Shown here one piece after another: positions 5,056 through 6,682 of a stretch of DNA of 6,682 nucleotides. Position numbers and translations under genes: made by a program. Where the stretch lies: the NCBI GenBank assembly GCA_937898525.1, contig CALCBC010000027.1:1-6682 (forward strand). Direction: 5' to 3'. Below the pieces are notes generated by a model, which was given only the letters and a program-made list of their open reading frames with translations, ran no database searches and was not told where the DNA came from. The first letter of the stretch is position 1, and the number at the start of each line of letters is the position of its first letter. This DNA comes from an uncultured Sphingomonadales bacterium (GTDB taxonomy: Bacteria; Pseudomonadota; Alphaproteobacteria; Sphingomonadales; Sphingomonadaceae).

Positions 5056-6051
5056 ATGCGATTTCTCATCACCGGGACGGCGGGTTTCATCGGCTTCCAT
5101 CTCGCGCGGCGGCTGCTCGACGACGGGCACGAAGTCACCGGGTTCGACGGCATGACCGACTACTACGACGTGCGGCTCAAGGAAGCCCGCCGCGACCAGC
5201 TCGTGCGGCGCAACGGCTATCGTCACGTCACCGGCCTGCTCGAAGACCGTGCCGCGCTCGACGAGGCCGCCGCCCTCGCCAATCCCGAAGTGATCGTGCA
5301 CCTCGCCGCCCAGGCCGGCGTTCGCTACTCGCTCGAGGCCCCGCGCACTTACGTCGACAGCAACCTCGTCGGCTCGTGGAACGTGCTCGAGCTGGCGCGC
5401 GAGTTGAAGCCGGCGCACCTGCTGCTCGGCTCGACCTCGAGCATATACGGCGCCAACCGCGAGATTCCGTTCAGGGAAGCGCACAAGGCCGACGAGCCGC
5501 TCAACCTCTATGCCGCGACCAAGAAGGGCATGGAGGCGATGGGCTGGTCCTACGCCCAGCTGTTCGGGATCCCCACGACCACCTTGCGCTTCTTCACGGT
5601 CTACGGGCCGTGGGGGCGCCCGGACATGGCGCTGTTCAAGTTCGTCCGCGCGATCCTCGAGGGCCGTCCGATCGACGTCTACGGCCACGGCGAGATGGCG
5701 CGCGACTTCACTTACGTCGACGACCTCGTCGAATCGCTCGTCCGGCTGATCCCGGTGGCCCCGGACGAAGCGAACCGCGTGGACAGCGACACCCTGTCCG
5801 ACGGTGTCCCGGCCCGCGTGGTCAACATCGCCAACGGTGCCCCCGTGAAGCTGATGGATTTCGTGTCGGTGATCGAACAGGCGCTCGGCCGTACCGCGGA
5901 GCTCAACATGCTGCCGATCCAGCCCGGCGAGATGCGCGAGACCTGGGGTGACGCGAGCCTGCTACGCGCCCTGACGGGCTACGTTCCGCGGACTTCGGTC
6001 GAAACCGGCGTGGCCGAGTTCGTTCGCTGGTACCGGGAGTACTACGGCTAG
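5056..6051 (+). CDS. NAD-dependent sugar-nucleotide epimerase, UDP-glucuronate 4-epimerase type
   Basis: A 331-residue extended short-chain dehydrogenase. It probably interconverts UDP-glucuronate and UDP-galacturonate in the cytoplasm for capsule, exopolysaccharide or lipopolysaccharide synthesis. Features: Rossmann NAD motif GTAGFIG (7-13); FDGMTDYYDVRLKEAR (30-45), which is characteristic of this subgroup; HLAAQAGVRYS (82-92); the GSTSSIYG strand (125-132); catalytic Y152 and K156 in LYAATKK; LRFFTVYGPWGRPDMA (177-192); and the C-terminal substrate region ending in QPGEMRETWGD (289-299) and FVRWYREYYG. The length is usual for the family. The start has GGAGG (5041-5045) 10 nt upstream. It stands alone rather than in a visible polysaccharide cluster, and its stop TAG (6049-6051) overlaps the thyA stop. 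Closely related dTDP-glucose dehydratases or UDP-glucose 4-epimerases are less likely because of the DYYDVRLK and GPWGRPDMA segments. Confidence 0.88.
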   Translation: MRFLITGTAGFIGFHLARRLLDDGHEVTGFDGMTDYYDVRLKEARRDQLVRRNGYRHVTGLLEDRAALDEAAALANPEVIVHLAAQAGVRYSLEAPRTYVDSNLVGSWNVLELARELKPAHLLLGSTSSIYGANREIPFREAHKADEPLNLYAATKKGMEAMGWSYAQLFGIPTTTLRFFTVYGPWGRPDMALFKFVRAILEGRPIDVYGHGEMARDFTYVDDLVESLVRLIPVAPDEANRVDSDTLSDGVPARVVNIANGAPVKLMDFVSVIEQALGRTAELNMLPIQPGEMRETWGDASLLRALTGYVPRTSVETGVAEFVRWYREYYG

Positions 6052-6682
6052 ACCGCGACCGGTGCCCTTATCGGGCCCTGCGGCGCGTAGTCGCGCACTT
6101 CGAAATCCTCGAACCGGTAGTCGAAGATCGAAGCCGGCCGGCGCAACAGGTGCAGCGTCGGCTCGCCCGAAGGCACACGCGAAAGCTGCTCCTCCACGAG
6201 GTGCGCGTGATTGAGGTAGAGGTGCGTGTCACCGCCGGTCCAGATCAGCTCGCCGGGCACGTACCCGGCCTGGGCGGCGATCATGCGCGTCAGCAGCGCC
6301 GCCCCGAACAGGTTGAACGGCAACCCCAGCGCGACGTCGCAACTGCGCTGGTAGAGCTGGCAGCTGAGCTTCCCACCGGCGACGTGGAACTGGTAGGTCT
6401 TGTGGCAAGGCGGCAACGCCATCGCGTCGAGCTGCGCGACGTTCCACCCCTCGATGATATGTCGGCGTCCGCCGGGATCGCGGCGCAGGCTCTCGATGAC
6501 CTGCGCGACCTGGTTGATTCCGGGGCCCTTGCGATAGAGCCCCTCCCCCGCCGGCTCGTAGGTGTCCCAGTCGACCCACTGTTTGCCGTAGACCGGGCCG
6601 AGTTCGCCCCATTCCGCGGCGAAGGCCTCGTCCTCGACGATTCGCGCTTCGAACGCTTCCTGCGAAATGGCATCGCCCGTGG
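6048..6682 (-). CDS. thyA: Thymidylate synthase, 5' part beyond the window (210 C-terminal residues visible)
   Basis: Methylates dUMP to dTMP using 5,10-methylenetetrahydrofolate. The frame is open from the right edge to a TAG at 6048-6050. Visible motifs, numbered from the first complete codon (6680): LGPVYGKQW (27-35), the arginine pair RR (72-73) of the phosphate site, the catalytic cysteine in ALPPCHKTYQF (C92, codon 6405-6407), QLYQRSCDVALGLPFN (the dUMP-binding signature), the TGGDTHLYLNH folate/dUMP segment, SIFDYRFEDFEV, and the conserved end APVAV, so the C-terminus is intact. Compared with E. coli ThyA as I recall it, the loop between GKQW and the I-N-Q helix is about 9 residues longer (EPAGEGLYRKGPG region). 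The start codon and promoter lie outside the window. It converges on the epimerase gene with a 4-bp overlap. Confidence 0.95.
   Translation of the reverse strand, partial: TGDAISQEAFEARIVEDEAFAAEWGELGPVYGKQWVDWDTYEPAGEGLYRKGPGINQVAQVIESLRRDPGGRRHIIEGWNVAQLDAMALPPCHKTYQFHVAGGKLSCQLYQRSCDVALGLPFNLFGAALLTRMIAAQAGYVPGELIWTGGDTHLYLNHAHLVEEQLSRVPSGEPTLHLLRRPASIFDYRFEDFEVRDYAPQGPIRAPVAV

Noticed and set aside
5017..5688. A 223-codon minus-strand open frame opposite the epimerase
   Set aside because: It is antisense to a clear NAD-dependent epimerase, with no motif and no Shine-Dalgarno sequence.
6064..6076. GCCC-TTATC-GGGC hairpin as terminator of the epimerase gene
   Set aside because: The stem is only four base pairs and has no following T-run, and it lies inside thyA coding sequence.

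Overview
The window is high-GC bacterial DNA with tightly packed genes. It most likely comes from an alphaproteobacterium of the sphingomonad/erythrobacter kind. That placement rests on protein style and gene content as I remember them, not on a search. Six genes are complete and one (thyA) is cut by the right edge.

Layout, left to right. Positions 1-170 hold no recognisable gene, apart from a possible last few codons of an upstream frame, and form the leader of a small Sec-exported protein of unknown function (171-563, +). This gene meets the next unit tail to tail. The core of the window is a four-gene minus-strand operon (4892 down to 560). It encodes E1-alpha, E1-beta and E2 of the branched-chain 2-oxoacid dehydrogenase complex, followed by a YdeI/OmpD-associated (DUF1801 + OmdA) protein. 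The genes are separated by -4, +3 and +11 bp, which indicates one transcript with translational coupling. The operon is driven by a near-consensus sigma-70 promoter (TTGACC-N17-TAAAAT, 4937-4965). No E3 (lipoamide dehydrogenase) gene is in the window, so E3 must be supplied from elsewhere.

A 163-bp divergent intergenic region (4893-5055) separates this operon from a plus-strand NAD-dependent sugar-nucleotide epimerase of the UDP-glucuronate 4-epimerase type (5056-6051). That gene runs tail to tail into thymidylate synthase thyA (6048 to beyond the right edge, -).

E1-alpha/E1-beta decarboxylate the branched-chain 2-oxoacids derived from Val, Leu and Ile and reductively acylate the lipoyl arm of E2, which passes the acyl group to CoA. 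The products can serve as branched fatty acid primers or enter catabolism. The epimerase points to surface polysaccharide made with galacturonate, and thyA supplies dTMP. I see no functional link between these two and the bkd operon.

I found no defence system, CRISPR array, transposase, tRNA or rRNA. The most notable signals are: (1) an inverted pair of GC-rich palindromic repeats that is translated in frame inside the flexible linker of E2, and (2) two independent convergent gene pairs whose stop codons share one CTAG tetranucleotide, leaving no room for an intergenic terminator.
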